Shown: piece by piece, positions 34,666 to 48,284 of the stretch
Layout: each line of letters begins with the position of its first letter
How positions within the stretch are numbered: position 1 is the first letter of the stretch
Assembly (NCBI GenBank): GCA_030407085.1
Contig: CM059584.1
Location: 125,521,001 to 125,585,000, forward strand
Source of the DNA: Trichopria drosophilae
Lineage: Eukaryota; Arthropoda; Insecta; Hymenoptera; Diapriidae
Length of the DNA stretch: 64,000 nucleotides
Reading direction: 5' to 3'
Translations under genes and position numbers: made by a program
The notes under the pieces: model-generated
Told to the model about the DNA's origin: nothing
Databases searched by the model: none
The model's input: the letters and a program-made list of their open reading frames with translations, nothing else

Positions 34666-34856
34666 ACATGCATATTGTACATACACAAATTCACACAATT
34701 AAAACAATTTTTCGCACTTTAAACCTCAAATATAAGAAAACTCAGAACTATAGGACCAATTCTGTGCCCGAATTCGGATTCAGCGGCCCAAAATCTATAA
34801 GAAAAACCTAGTTGCGTTTCTTGCCCAAGACATAAGTTTTTTTTTGTGGTCCGGTG

Positions 34857-35833
34857 TTATCTATCATTTACCATTTTGCTTTTAGACATTCCTGAATATG
34901 ATCATACAAAATCAGTTTTTTTGAATCCAAAATGATCGATCTAATAGAACGGCATATGTGTAATATTTTGCTTTACGTGTAACAAAAATTCCACAATTTC
35001 GATTAAATTTGGCGTTCCGGAGAACTTTTATAATCCAAATCCATAAAAATCAAAATATGTGAATATATATTTTTAAAGTAAATGAATTTGAGACACATAT
35101 CTGATAAGATAGAAGGTAGTCAGAAACCGGTAACATAGTAGAAATTGAATTCTACAAAATATTGTACCTAAAAAATCTGGGTTTTTTATTTAGTAATTAA
35201 AAAGAAAATATGTTTTCTGAAAAACGTTATTTTTCAAAAATGGTACCAGCGCGATTCGAAAAACGATATCAACACTAATCGAATATGCGTCTATTTAAAA
35301 AGAAATATATTAAAAAAATTATGCTAAAATCTATGTGCAAATTCTGCTTATTTGGAAAGCTCTTGTAATCGAAATTAACAATTGTTTATATTGTATTTTA
35401 TGTGCATTATTGTTACCCATTTTTCTGATTTACATTATCGTATTCTATATTTATTATTTAAAAATGTCAGATTTTGATGTCCAGAAATGATGAATTGTGC
35501 TGCAAAACATTTCGATTGTATTTGAACCTCATCATGTGCAAATATTTGATTGATAACGATTATTTGCCTTTTAATCCTCATTACAATTATATTCAAACTG
35601 ATAATAACCTGTCCAAAGGTTATTAATGTGTTTGACCGGAAATACAAAAATGTGGTTTTATTACATTCAATTCCTCATGTTTATATTCATAAAATGCTTG
35701 CGGGTTTTCTTAGAAATATTAAGTATGCTTCTGCTGCATTCATTGCTTGACAACAATATAATAATATGAACTGATCGTGTTCTAATATTGGCATTTATGG
35801 TATCTTAGATATTTTATATCTTAATGAAATTTA
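34857..35833. other. Unassigned AT-rich DNA
   Basis: No feature was supported. Two overlapping 66-70-codon frames at 35435-35750 lack motifs. Confidence 0.5.
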
Positions 35834-36894
35834 CACTGTTAAAAGTGGTTGTAATTTTACATCAAAATTACAGTACGAAAATGATGTAAAATTGCAATAA
35901 ATATTGCGATTTAAAAATATATTTTTTAAAATTACAAAATTTTATTGTGAATTTACAATTTCTCAATAATGTGTTGTAAAATTACATTTATTTTGTGATT
36001 TTACAATATTCTATCACGGTTTTAATCCATATATTGTAAATTTCAATGTTATGTTGTAAAATTCCATAAGAATATGTATGTGCCTATCTATCGCCTTCAT
36101 CAAGATTTGAAACAGCATTTTTACGTCAATGAAAATTTGTAGAGATCACTATAATCCAGTTGGAAGTAAGGAAACCAAAACACATTACAAGTTTAAGTAA
36201 TGTGCCATCCATTTCGATCTACCGTTAGTAAATTCCTGTATATTAATTTTGGTAATAGATTTTAGGTTAGGTTATGATTTTTGTTGAATCTCGAGGGATG
36301 GACATCATGAATTTTGGATAAAATGAAGTAAATGCAAGTAGGTTGGAACTGTCTTTTACATAGATTTATATCTCTGTAAGAAAAAATAGAAGTAAAAGGG
36401 GTATCTTGACAGGGTAGTAAGGTAATATTCTCTCTTTCTCATTCTCTCTATTAGTGAGTCAATTAGGAAGGTTTTGTTCGTAATATAAGTTAATAACCAT
36501 ATATTATTAAATAATACATACAGAACAATACGTCTTGATATTTTAGGTTTCGCATCACCACCTGCATAGAATAATGACATCGTCGACGAAACACTTTCAT
36601 TGTGCTCATGAAAAATGCAAAAAGATTTTCAAAACTGAAAATGAATTATGTTTGCCGAAAAATCCGAGCATATTATTTTGATATTTCACGATTTTTTTTT
36701 TGCGTAATAAATTCAATGATTTTACTGTGAATCTACATTAAAAATATTGAAAATTACAACATGTTACTGCAAGGTACTTTCAAGTACTTTATTACTGCAT
36801 TTTTACAAAAATTGTTGTAAGTTTACAGTACTTTTATGATGTAAAAAAACTTAAAGCATTTGTTTGAAGTTTACAAAAGATAATTCTTACAGTT
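35834..36894. mobile_element. CACTG-ended, TA-flanked transposon, copy 2
   Basis: It begins CACTGTTAAAAGTGGTTGTAA and ends ATTCTTACAGTT with TA on both sides. It is about 85 percent identical to the outer parts of copy 1 (11279-14312) but only 1.06 kb long, lacking the nested palindromic MITE and the GAATCTTC block. It therefore acts as an empty-site reference for both. Confidence 0.8.
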
Positions 36895-39527
36895 TAGCAT
36901 GTACTAAATTGACAGTATTATTTGAAGAAATAAAAAATGAAAGTATTTTTATTAATGTGCGTTCTATAAAAGATTGTTATTTAATACCCTAGTCGTTTCA
37001 CTAGTTTATGAAGAAGTATGAATAAATATTAACCTCGTTTATTACGTAAATATGCTAATAATCATAATATATGTTTCTGGTGTTTTAGAACCGTGCTATA
37101 GTCAACCAAATAAGAGAAATTTAACATTGTAATTCAAAAACTTAATCGAATTCCATTCTTCGACTGACTATTAGCTGGAAATATTTAAAGCAATAGGCAG
37201 ATGATTAACATAGTCAAAACGACTTATTAGGGTAGTTTACGAAATTATAACTTATATGATCTAGAGACATTGCTATCAAATTGTGATAAGTTAAAATATA
37301 GATACTCTTAAATATACTATTGAATGTAATTATTTTTTATATTAATTTTTCGATTGGTGTCTTTCAGAATGAAAATAATATGTCAACTTCCTTATTGGCC
37401 TAAATAGACGATAAAATTGGTTTATTTTCAATTAACTCCCAAAGGTAATTGGTATATAGATTTTTTTTTATTTTCATCAATTAACAAAGCACTATACAAA
37501 TATCTGGACAAAGATATTCGAAAATATATTTTGGTGTTTTCATAATCGACAACATCGTTGAATTGAATGGAATGACAAACTAGAAATTTGCCCTTAAACA
37601 AGGAAACGTTGATTTTAAAATTAACAAATAATTAGGGACACAAGAGTATTATATCGTAAAAAGGAAGACATCACAATTTTTGCTAGAAAATTAATTTTAC
37701 ATTATCTGAAACTGGCAATATACACTACCAGCCGAAAGTTCCTGAATGTTCCAAATTTTCAAGCTCAAATTTCATACCTCGGAATTGAACGTTTACAATA
37801 TCGAAAAATTCAAAAATAGATTTCTGTACATAGTGAGCGTAAAATACTATTTTGCCACCGAATTTTCATGAGTGATCTCTACGATAGGGGTTTCTTAACC
37901 TGTCGAGTTTCAAATTTGAAATATAAATTCGAATTTTATATTCACTATATTCAAGAAAAATTTGTTCCCATACCTTCGAGAACTTCGCCTGCGGGTGTTC
38001 ATTTCTGTGCCCTTGATACCAAAATATCCGTTAATAATAATACTAAAAATAATGTTATCAACAACACAGACCCACAAAAAAATCTGCTGTCTGTTCTTTG
38101 CACCAAACCTACATTTTCTCATATACTTTTCGTTGCTGAATACGAATTTGATATAAAAATAGGAATTCTTGGTGATTTTTTGGACTGATCGTCGTCAAAA
38201 TATACTTTTTTTTTTGTTTTTGATTAACAAAAAACAAAGGATAATCGGGTCAATTTGACTGCATATTGTATGTTAATATCTAATTCAAGCTATAATGACG
38301 CAAAAGTAGCAAAATAGGATCATAACTTTTACACTATATTTACGCATACTGTTTGAACTAAAAATACTACTCCGAGGATTTTTTATGTTTTATTTAAGTT
38401 GTCAAATTTTGCCACTTTTGAGACTACATAAAATAACAGGTGGTTTATTTCATTACAAGTTTGTATTATATCTAAAAGTCTGCAGTCTCCGCTCAGTTTT
38501 GAGGGTATGTTTGTTGTGTACAGAATCGATGTTTTATCGATGCTATATAAGGTGCAGGTTTTTTTTCAGTTACAATCAAAATTCATACATTAAAAATAAT
38601 CAACAAGTTTATAGGCGATCACTTAAATATTTTAGAATCCTCTTAATCAACAAATAATTAATTTTAATGAATCACATACTTTTAAACCCCCATTATGAGA
38701 CACCTTTGACAGTTGTTTACTTAACAGAATTAAAAATTAAAGTAAATTAAAGGCATACTTACTGTTACGACCGGTTGCCCTGAAACGTAACACTTACCAT
38801 ACCCACCTTAATGTATTCCCCTAAATTTCCACATTTCGTTTATATCATATTCATTAATATAGAAAATATCCATTTCACTGCTTTACAATAATTAGATCAT
38901 CAATCGGAACATAATTATTCAACAATAATTACACCAACAGATAGAGGCATCCATATATTATTAATGTAGTCGGATTCGAATAAAAAGTTGACCTAATGGT
39001 ATTTGCGAATAATTAATGAAGAATAAATATGAATACCTTCCACTGTACATAAATAATAAAATCGCATATTAAAAAATTAAACATGGTTTAAAATTTCTCC
39101 AATAATAAATGTTTAATAACTCAATTAGTAGAATATAATTAGTTAATTATTATCTAATCTTAATACGTCTATAAATTGTAAGTAATTTTATTACAAAATG
39201 ATAAAATACGTTATATTTTTCACAAAATCTTTTGCGCTCCTTCATCTTCAAAAGTTTCATTCGATGTGACTGATAGGTTCAAGTAATATAACCGTTATAT
39301 TTTCAATTGATGTTAAGATTTAAATCGAAAATAAAAATATCTACCAGTTGCCAATAACATAGTTTTACTTTTCCAAGTTTTACAAATTTTACTAATTATT
39401 TTTTACATTCAACTAATTTATCTATAACGATTTTCGATTTCAAAAATGTTATTAAAAACTAAAAAAGTTGATTTTGCTGGAATATCATTACCAAACAACA
39501 TTTAAAATTGATGATTGCTTAGGTAAA
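36895..39527. other. Mostly unassigned AT-rich DNA
   Basis: GCTGAATACGAATTTGAT with ATAAAAATAGG (38134-38163) closely resembles the arm of the 62848 MITE and may be a broken half-copy. The 106-codon plus frame 37868-38188 that spans it has no recognised domain. Confidence 0.45.
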
Positions 39528-40405
39528 CACGGTTTTAGTGTTAGGAATATGTGGGTCATTTTTTAAGTAATTTTGTGCATAGAACAAGAATCCAGAAGTA
39601 GAATCATTTTATAGTGTCAGGATTTTGAGATATTTGAGGTTATATACTCGAAAAAAGAATTTTTTTGCTATTTCTGTAGTAGTTATGTGCAAACTACGAC
39701 AAATTTTTTTAATACTATAGTTGCTCCATTTCGTACTATTTTCACCATTCAAAATTATCAATTATTCGACTAAGCTAGCAGTTTTTCTCACCCAGCTATC
39801 TTAATTTGTGATATTTACCGAAATTACATTAGAAATTGACGATATGAATTTCCTGACTTCATGTTAATGCTTAGCGAACCCAGAAATACCGAAGCTCAAG
39901 TTTCCAAGAGAAATTATTAAGTAGAAATGTTGTAAGGATAAATGTTATAATTTAACACTTAATCCCGACGCATGGGTCGTTTTCGACCCGCAGGAAATTC
40001 AAATGGTACTTTATATATTGCACAACTGTAAGCATTTTCAAAGGGAAGGGAATATTTTATCCAGGTACTGGGAAGAGAAAAAGGCCTTAAAATAGTCGTC
40101 GGAACTAAGGGTTAAAAAATCTGTAACTTTGGGAGAAAAATTTGTAGATGTTCTAATAGATCGTTTTGGAGGGTGGAAGCAGTACTATAAATGATGCAAA
40201 TAGTAAAAAGAAACATAAACAATTGAAGCATTCCATACATAACCTCTATAGTATTAACAAAATGCTACTTTCGTGTACATAACCTCAAATATCTCAATAA
40301 TTGACTTATTAGACGGATTCGGACTTCGGATTAGGATAAAATTACTTCGGAAATTATCAACAATTTATTCACAACATCCGAGACCTGCTGTTTTGTATAC
40401 AAGTG
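39528..40405. mobile_element. Old TTA-family element with a nested mini-element
   Basis: Arms 39550-39720 and 40220-40390 are inverse at about 70 percent, sharing AAGTAATTTT, AATCC-GAAGT, and GAGATATTTGAGGTTAT. TGTCAGGATTTTGAGATATTTG matches the 30882 element, so this is an older TTA-family member. The exact ends (CAC near 39528, GTG-TTA at 40405) are inferred. The TTAA mini-element at 39952 sits in its centre. Confidence 0.55.
39952..40115. mobile_element. 164-bp TTAA mini-element, piggyBac-like, copy 2
   Basis: TTAA at 39952-39955 and 40112-40115. It begins CACTTAATCCCGACG and ends CGTCGGAACTAAGGG and aligns end to end with the element at 25956 at roughly 80 percent. It is nested in an inverted-repeat element of the TTA family. 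Confidence 0.85.
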
Positions 40406-43400
40406 TTATTTAATTCGGAAAATGCTATTGAGGATTATGGTGGCACAAATTCCTTCTCGAACAATATGCAAAGAGGTAGAAAGTAATTCAAAATCGAGAC
40501 ACGCTTAAGTCACGCGCAAAATGCACATGTACCATCAAACATTCCAAGCACGTATTCTATGTTGCCGAGGATAAAAAAAGCAAGTACGATAATCGATCAC
40601 GAACCTTCTGTTTTCTGACATGTGTCAAAGTGTGGCTTCAGTCGCTGAAAAAGTGTCCTCTTTTCATTCCAATATTTTCACGATAAAATTCGCAGACTTT
40701 AATCTTCAGCAAGTTTTATACTTTTACCAGCACTTTGTTCTTTTCATATAAATTTTTTACGCTTGTATATGAGAACCGAAAATTGAACTCTAGAATATAG
40801 TTTTTAATAATTTCGCTAGATTTTCTATTCTACTATTAAAATGATCATGAATATTCGTCAACGTGAATGCCATTCAAATGTCACGTGGAAATGAGTGGAG
40901 CAAATGTTTAGTTTTTCATATCAGTAAGCGCAAAGTTTCAAAGTCAATAGTTCATGGATATTCAACAATCTAATAATCCAATTTAACGCAGAAGTCTGGA
41001 AATGCACATAAATCACGTAGCAACGTAAAATTTTAAAGGCAAAAAGATACCTTCGTAAAAAGGAATATTGCAGGATTATAAGACCTAGTTTGCAATTTAT
41101 TCCATTAAATTTTAATATTTGTATTCTGACATTTTGATGAATGTCCAATTTTTTACTTTTGTATATTACTTTAGAATATAATATTTCGTTTCAAAAATGC
41201 ATCATGTAAATTAATTAATATAGGTATATCAGTAATTTTTACAGATAACTCTTTTTGTTGAATTAATATAAAATTAGTTTCAATTTATAGTAATTTTGTA
41301 ATATTTTGTATTATTCAATAACTGTTTATTATTATGATCAATAATCGTTTAAATCATGAGAACCAATTATATTTTTTAGTGCAGGAACATTTGAGAATTA
41401 TTTATTAACATCCAATTCAACTTATTCACTATATCTATAAAATGTTAACCTTTAATTTACACACTGTACTTTTTTCGTCAGTAATTATACTTCTTTTTTA
41501 TATTACATTTCTCCAGGGCCAACAAAAATTAGACGTATGACATTTGCAAATCACAGGTTTAACATGTAATATTGAAAAAAAAATATTTTGTTCAATTATT
41601 TGAAGTAGAATTACCTGAAAATACGTCCTGCTAATCAATCCCAAACTGGACTGAGATATGAGTATAGAAAGACATGAAGAAATTACATTTTTGAAATCGG
41701 TAATCAAAATTATTTGAAAACTACGTAAGCTATCTTAACGAACGCATAAAATTTGAGAAATGAATTTATTTTGTTAAATACGGCCATGATAAAACGTTGG
41801 GAGAAAACTGTTGTATGTGTATCGAATCAAATACATAAATCAGAATAAATCAAAACTTAAAATGAAAATAAATAATACAGTATTCTTCCTACAGTCGACT
41901 TAAGAAAACTAAATGAGAAAGGATGAAAATGATTTGAGTTTCGTCCGAATTATTGCAGAAACTTATCCTTAGGACCCCCCGGAACACTGTGCCCTGAGCT
42001 GAAATTTTTTCTTCAATTTCAATCAAGTATTTCGTATCATAATCCAAGTTGACAAAAATTGAAAAGTACTTATCCTCCTCTTTGCAATCTGACTCTGTAA
42101 GATTCCAAAGTCAAATTTGAGGTAGAGCTGACAGGAATTATAACATGATATCACATTTGAATAAAAATGCCAAAAAAATAAGAAACATGTAGTCCTGTCA
42201 GTTTTTTGGACAAAGGTATAGAAAATGCTGGAATTTTAAGAAAAAATTCGACTTTTATACCTTACTTTATTGCAACGGCATCATTTTAAAATTATAAAAA
42301 AGTAATCATTTTTTTTTAAAAATGTCTGAGTGCTATACATAACAAAAATGACCTTTACAAAAATGCTAGGAATACAAAGTTCTTTGCAATAATCGAGCAA
42401 TATTCCGGAGTTTTGTCTGATTTATTAAATGATATTTTCAGAATTTATTATCCAAATATTTTAATAAATTCTTTAAAAAATGTTGGTATATTCTTTAAAA
42501 ATTTTTAAGCATTTTTTGTTCTTTGTAAATTTTTCCAAAAAATGCTTAGAATTCATCAAAGAATCTGCACAATTTTTTTCGGCTTTTTTTGTTAAATTGT
42601 AAAAATTTGTTAAATAAAAATTTGTAAATAAAAAACGTATAAAAATATGGTTTAATAGGTAAAAATGGGTAAAAATTGTACAAAATACCGATATTCCTCG
42701 TTGATTTGAAAGAACTTATGGTTCTTAATATTTTTTGTTTAAATGCTCATAGCTTTTTAATTGCAGCATGCAGAACATTTTCAAAGGAACGTTCAGTTTG
42801 GCTGTATTTTGAGGTTCTTAACATCCGAATATTTTATCAACATTTATCCATAGATTTAATAGAATCTCAATATTGGAGTAGCTCAAGAAAACTTCATACT
42901 TGACTGAAATTGAAGTAAAAAAATATAATTTCACGGGTTGATGGAGTAATATGTTTCATTTTCACTTTAGTTTAAGAAAATTAAATCCATCTTTCTGAAA
43001 TTTTGCAGGGTTATCAAATACATAATAATATAGTCTGGAACTGTTAAATTTGTATTCCGACTATCTTATAAGAGGATCCATAAATGGCTTAAAGCGACCG
43101 TTTTTTTAGAGAAAATCACACTGCTAAATTCGACTATAGCTATTTCATGAACAATACACAGAATGTTCAATCCCTCCACGAAATGGCAGATTATACTCTT
43201 ATTTATCTAAATGCATTGCCTTTGTGCTATTTAGATGATCCGGGTAAAAACGACAAAATAAAGATATAATGTTTTGACGGTCATTTATAACTCAAATGTA
43301 TAATATTTATACATAAAACAATCAGTGAATTCAAATGAGTACATTAAGATGATAAAATGATTGTTTAAAAAAGTTTCGTAATTTTCTTTAAAATATTACC

Positions 43401-44396
43401 TGCAGATGACCATACATAAAGTAACACAGATCAGCAAAGGTTTATTGTCATCTTGGTGTTATTTATTTGAAAAATACCTTTTGTTTTTTCAGGGAAAAAT
43501 CTTTCAAAATTCTGCAATAATTTAAATTAAATTAATCCCTCAACTCTTTCCTGCTGTACGCCTTTATATGTTTTTCGTCTTTCGTTATGTATCGAGTTAG
43601 AGCTTAAGCATCTTTCTAATTTCTGCATCAAATTTCTTCTAATTTCTTCCACGTCTAAAAAAGCTGTGAGTAGAGTTTTTTTAATAGGTCGTCAAATTAT
43701 CTACTGTTGATTTACCTTTTAGAAATTCAGATTGGCTGTAAGACAGATTTTGATATTTAAGATACCATTGTAGTCTGTTTTGCAAAATCGTTTCAAAATG
43801 CTGACAGATAAATGATTTTTATTATTCGATTTTTTAATGAAATAATCTATGATTTAAATTAAATTAAATATATGATTTTCTCCGTTTTTAGTTATTTTTA
43901 GAAGCTAAACATTGAACGTTACTTATATTTTTAGTCTTCTGCAGATGCAAACAACAAACGACATGTATTCTGAAATATCAATAGTTACCATTATATATTT
44001 CAAGCTTTTTATCTACAGTTTGTTCATATTCTCCTCCGAATCATTTTCCAATCTTGCATCAAACAGAAATACATCAAAACTTACTCTCACTTCAGTATAC
44101 CACCAAATTTACATTACGAAAGCTATTTTTTTCTTTTTTGATGTATTTGAACTAAAATTTATATTTGTTATTAAAAAAAATGATCGTAACAAAATATGTT
44201 GAACGTAAAATTCTATTATAATACATGAATGTACGATAAAGTAAACTTCCTAAAAGGAAAGCGTGCGAAGATGTAATAAGAAAATGTGAACAGGTAAGAG
44301 AATTACAAGGTGCAAAAAGAAGGTGTTTCCTCGTCTGAGATCGGGAAAGAAGGTTAACAGCATACACGAGGAAGAGGAAAGAGTATTGACAGACGC
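40406..44396. other. Mostly unassigned AT-rich DNA
   Basis: 40480-40690 is less AT-rich and non-repetitive (AAGTCACGCGCAAAATGCAC, GTGTCAAAGTGTGGCTTCAG) and could be a conserved non-coding block. 42430-42660 is low-complexity T/A. Open frames at 40921, 41498, 42676 and 43912 carry no familiar motif. Confidence 0.45.
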
Positions 44397-44451
44397 ATAT
44401 ATCGTCTAAGGAAGTCTTATACTAAGGTATAAGACGCCAGAGGCGATATAT
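44397..44451. repeat. 55-nt two-step hairpin
   Basis: ATATATCGTCT pairs with AGGCGATATAT at the base, then a small internal loop, then GTCTTATAC with GTATAAGAC around a 4-nt loop (44423-44426). It may be a micro-foldback element or a structured transcript. Confidence 0.6.
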
Positions 44452-46852
44452 TTACATTGAAGGAGAGATAGGGCATTGGAAATGCGACGCAGGGAACAAA
44501 GGTCTACTGAATTGAAAGGTATTAAAATGTCTCTCACATCGATGCTAATGCAAAGAAAACATAATCAAAACTAATCTAAATACAAGTTTAGTCTAATGTA
44601 AAATATCACCTTTTTGGTCCAATAATCGAATTCAATGCAATCACCCATAGGAGGATTGATGCTACTACATCGTGATGGCTTTGTAATTTTAAATTTTTAA
44701 ATATATAGTTAGGTCGATGAGAGATGATATAATATTGATCTTTTAGTTTCACCGTCTTGTTATGATTCTATACATTTTTTTTAAAATAATAATATAAATG
44801 CCATTTTACTTTAGTAGAATTATAAATTCAAAATAAAAAAATAGAAAATAAAAAATTGAGTCCTCAAAATAGAATCGTAATGTCAAAATAAAAAAAAAAG
44901 TTTCCCTCTCTCCCGCCCCTTTGCTTACAATCCTTCCATTTTTTTATTTTGTCCTGTTTCGTAAGAGCAAATGCTGTGCATAGTATGATTTGTAACTAAA
45001 TTTACATTTCTACAGATCGTTTACAAAAGTCGGCAAATTAAATATAAAATTTCAAGTTTTTATTCATAATTATTATTCTTTAAATTGGAAAATAATTCAG
45101 TACTCACAGTTATAAATTAAAATTTCCCGAGTAAAATAAGAATTGGGCTGTATATTTATTTGTTGTAATTTGCGCATGCCCAAAAAACAAGTGCCCAACA
45201 AGTTTTGAACACGTGCATAACTCTAAATATAAATATTACTAAAAATGTATACTTATAAATTCAGTAATAACTATTAGCTCTCTTAATACTTATTTATTTC
45301 TAGAATATTGCTCTTAAATTTAAATCAATAACGCATATTACGATATAGTATACGGTAAAAAATCTGGATAATTATTGAACTTTCGCTTGAAATTGGGACA
45401 TAAGCTCGGTATTTGTCCTGGTATTTGTATGACTTTTTCTTCAACGATTCAAGACATCTTATAAGAGGAAAATATTGATAGATACTCTAGCATGCCATTC
45501 AAACATATATAAAAACACGTATAAAAAATTTGTTTTACAAATTATTTCTTCAGAAAATTTTCTTAATGAAAATAATGTTTCTTAATAAAAAAATAAGTAG
45601 AAATTTTCTTTATATCTTTTAAAATATATCAGAGTAACTTTTAAGATCTATTGTGCACTTATATAGATATAAGTTTCGGCGCTTTCGTTGTTTATCTGAA
45701 AACGTTTTTTACGCCATATGACGGTATAACGGGCATTTTTAACCAATGCTGTGCGATTTATAAGCATGCGGTTACATACATGTGGGAAATTAAAAATCCT
45801 GTTTTGTTATTTTCTTAAATATTAAAATTTTTCTCAAGGTATTTAAAATAATTCTAAAAAATTCAAAAAATTGGTATGGAATGTCTTTTTAAAGAAACGT
45901 CGCAATTAGTAACCTACTTTGTAGCTACCAGGGTACCAACAAAAATAGATGGAAAGAAAATAAAAGAATACAGAATTCTACAGATTTAACAAAGAATTTT
46001 ATATCCTATGGACAAGGGAAATTTGAAAAAGTTGTACAAGTGTCGGCAATAAATATGTTAGCAATTTTAAGTGAAAAGAGGGGCCAAACTAGTCAGACAA
46101 TCTATTTTCAGGGGACGATTTTCTACAATTTCGCTTTTTCGCAGCAAACTATTTCTCTTAATTCTTATAATCTTCAATTTTATGTCTGTTTCGAGTTATG
46201 TATAATTATCGTTAAACCGTAATGAATTTTGAGTTTTATTTGTCACAGGCATACTCCTTTGTTTTGGTATGAACCTTCACCAATCACATACATTGAAAGT
46301 TTTTTATTCCCGTCGTGGAATCTCCAAAACTGAACAAATTGTCCAGAGCCATCATTTAACTGCAGATTCTATAGATTCATCTATTAGGAAAGTTTTTAAA
46401 TATTGTTTTTTAAATTGAGGATTATATATAGAAAAACGTAGAAATCGAAGTAGTAACAGTCAGTAGTTGCATCGAGCAAAACCAGGTTTATGTAAAATTC
46501 CAACAATTTTTTAAACCGTGGTGTATAATAACCTAATAAAATTTCGTATTAGATGTTGGCTTCACTGTAAAAAGCAATATTTAAATTAATACAAAAAACG
46601 CGACGGAATCGAAAATTAACCACGGAAATTAACTTGAAATAAGATGTAATATTAACAACACTGAGTAGATAAGGATAAGGAGAGACTTGTGTACTATACA
46701 TGGGCTGACTTTAACACGTAATTATTTTAAATATTTGTTTTACAGTGTTCTTTTATACTTTAACCAAATTTAATAGTTTCGGAAGTTCCATCGTAAGGAC
46801 AAAAATCACATGTACTCATAAGCGTCATCCCGAAAATGGATTTAACGTTTAG
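44452..46852. other. Unassigned AT-rich DNA
   Basis: No repeat arms or coding signal that I could support. Confidence 0.5.
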
Positions 46853-47124
46853 TTTACCCTTTGCGTCCCAGTGGGACATACGTCGTCCCACCAACATTTA
46901 CTTAGATTTTGCTGTTTTTCTCGTGAAATTTAAGACCTATTTTGATCAAATCTTTGTATGCTACTTATACAGATCCTAATAATCAGTAAAAAAAATTGTT
47001 TCACCATTATTGCTAATAATATAATTGTTATTAACAAAAAAAGTTAAAAAAACGCCTTTTTTTTCAAATAAATGCAGTTTTAAGAAAACTATCAAATATT
47101 TTTTTCTGAAAATTTTTTGATAAA

Positions 47125-47325
47125 GGTTTTTGGGGTCGCTGATTACGAATCCGAGGTTAGTTTTGTGAAATTCAAAATGGCCGATCCAATATGGCGGACA
47201 GAAATTTTAAATTTAACTATATTTGAACAAAATTTGTTACTCGGGGGGTTTTCGGGGTCGCTGATTATGAATCCAAGGTTAGTTTTGTGGAATTCAAAAT
47301 GGCGGATCTAATATGACTGACACAA
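47125..47325 (+). repeat. Two 120-bp units, left array
   Basis: Each unit opens with GGTTTTYGGGGTCGCTGATTA, then GAATCC-AGGTTAGTTTTGTG, then AATTCAAAATGGC-GATC. The second ends in a changed ATATGACTGAC. Confidence 0.8.
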
Positions 47326-47659
47326 ATGTAATAAGTGCATTATATATTACATACATTGCATTTTATATCTGTACATATAATGAAAATGTTTTTATGTAGG
47401 ATAATAATCGTATATTTCATATATACGTGAAATCAATTATTAAATGATATAAGTTGTTTATATTATATATATATCAGCGAAAATTTACATTTTAAAATTA
47501 TTTATTACATATATGTGACATATAATAGCTTCAGTTTTTACATACATCCTTCACATATATTTTTCCATGCGGGTAACATCGCCTTCACAATCAGCTACCT
47601 AAAAATTTCCTGAATACCGGATGTTGTTCAGAGTAGTATTTTACAATTGTCACATGCTA

Positions 47660-47985
47660 CATTAGATATGAGATTTTGAAATTCACAAAACTAATTCGGA
47701 TACGTAATGAGCGATCCTACAAACCCCCAAGTAATATATTTTGTCCAAATAGAATTATATTTCAAATTTTTGTCCGCCATATTGAATCTGCCACTTTCAG
47801 TTTCACAAAAATAGCCTCAAATTTGTAATCAGCAACCCCGAAAACCCCCGAATAACAAATTTTATCCAACTACAGTTATATTTAAAATGTCTGTCCGCCA
47901 TATTGGATCCGCCATTTTTAATTTCACAAAACTAAGCTACTCACATTCGTAATCAGCGACCCCATAAACCTCCGAGTAACAATTT
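47660..47985 (-). repeat. Three 120-bp units, right array
   Basis: Inverse units with CCGCCATATTG at about 47779 and 47896, CCGCCATTTTT at 47911, and GTAATCAGC-ACCCC near 47828 and 47950. Confidence 0.75.
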
Positions 47986-48284
47986 CCAGCTCAATTGGAC
48001 AAAAGGAAAAATGCGTCACTCAAAGGGTTAAGAAAGAAATGACTTTTTAAATGATATTTTATTTTTTAAAATCTCACTTGTCAACCAAGAATAAAATAAC
48101 CTTTAATAGAAACTTGGTTAAATTACTAGAATAATAAAAATCGTTATACCACTTTTAAATTCACGAGTTTATAAAATTACTTACTTTTCTTTTTACCAAT
48201 AATATATATATCCAAAGGTGTAAAAAATGATTGATAATTACACCGCAAACTAACTTATATGACTGAGAATAGTTCCCAAATCTT

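Larger units (their letters stand above)
33839..34856. mobile_element. 1.02-kb TTA-flanked element, PIF/Harbinger-like
   Basis: TTA-CACCGGACCACAAAAAAAAA at the left and the inverse at the right followed by TTA. The arms (33839-33990, 34707-34856) are about 95 percent inverse and contain GGGCCGCTGAATCCGAATTC and AGAATTGGTCCTATACGTC. The left side continues with two more diverged copies of the arm in tandem (about 34020-34195 and 34195-34300), absent on the right. There is no transposase, so it is non-autonomous. Confidence 0.85.
46853..48031. mobile_element. 1.18-kb element with CCCTTTG ends and inverted unit arrays
   Basis: The right end reads GCGTCACTCAAAGGG-TTAA and the left end T(T)TA-CCCTTTGCGTCCCAGTG, so TTAA-type targets with one base changed on the left. 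Only about 10 bp of the very ends match. Inside, units of about 120 bp contain GGTCGCTGATTACGAATCCG and CAAAATGGCGGATC: two on the left (47125-47325) and three inverted on the right (47660-47985). The middle is AT-rich without a frame. TTAA and CCC ends suggest a piggyBac-related element. Confidence 0.7.

Noticed and set aside
34355..34669. 104-codon minus-strand open frame
   Set aside because: It lies inside the TTA-flanked transposon and starts in the (GAAA)n microsatellite.
37868..38188. 106-codon plus-strand open frame
   Set aside because: It overlaps a repeat-like word (GCTGAATACGAATTTG), overlaps other frames on both strands, and shows no domain.
42430..42660. Possible regulatory or repeat block
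   Set aside because: Simple low-complexity A/T sequence with AAATTTGTAAA words; nothing beyond composition.
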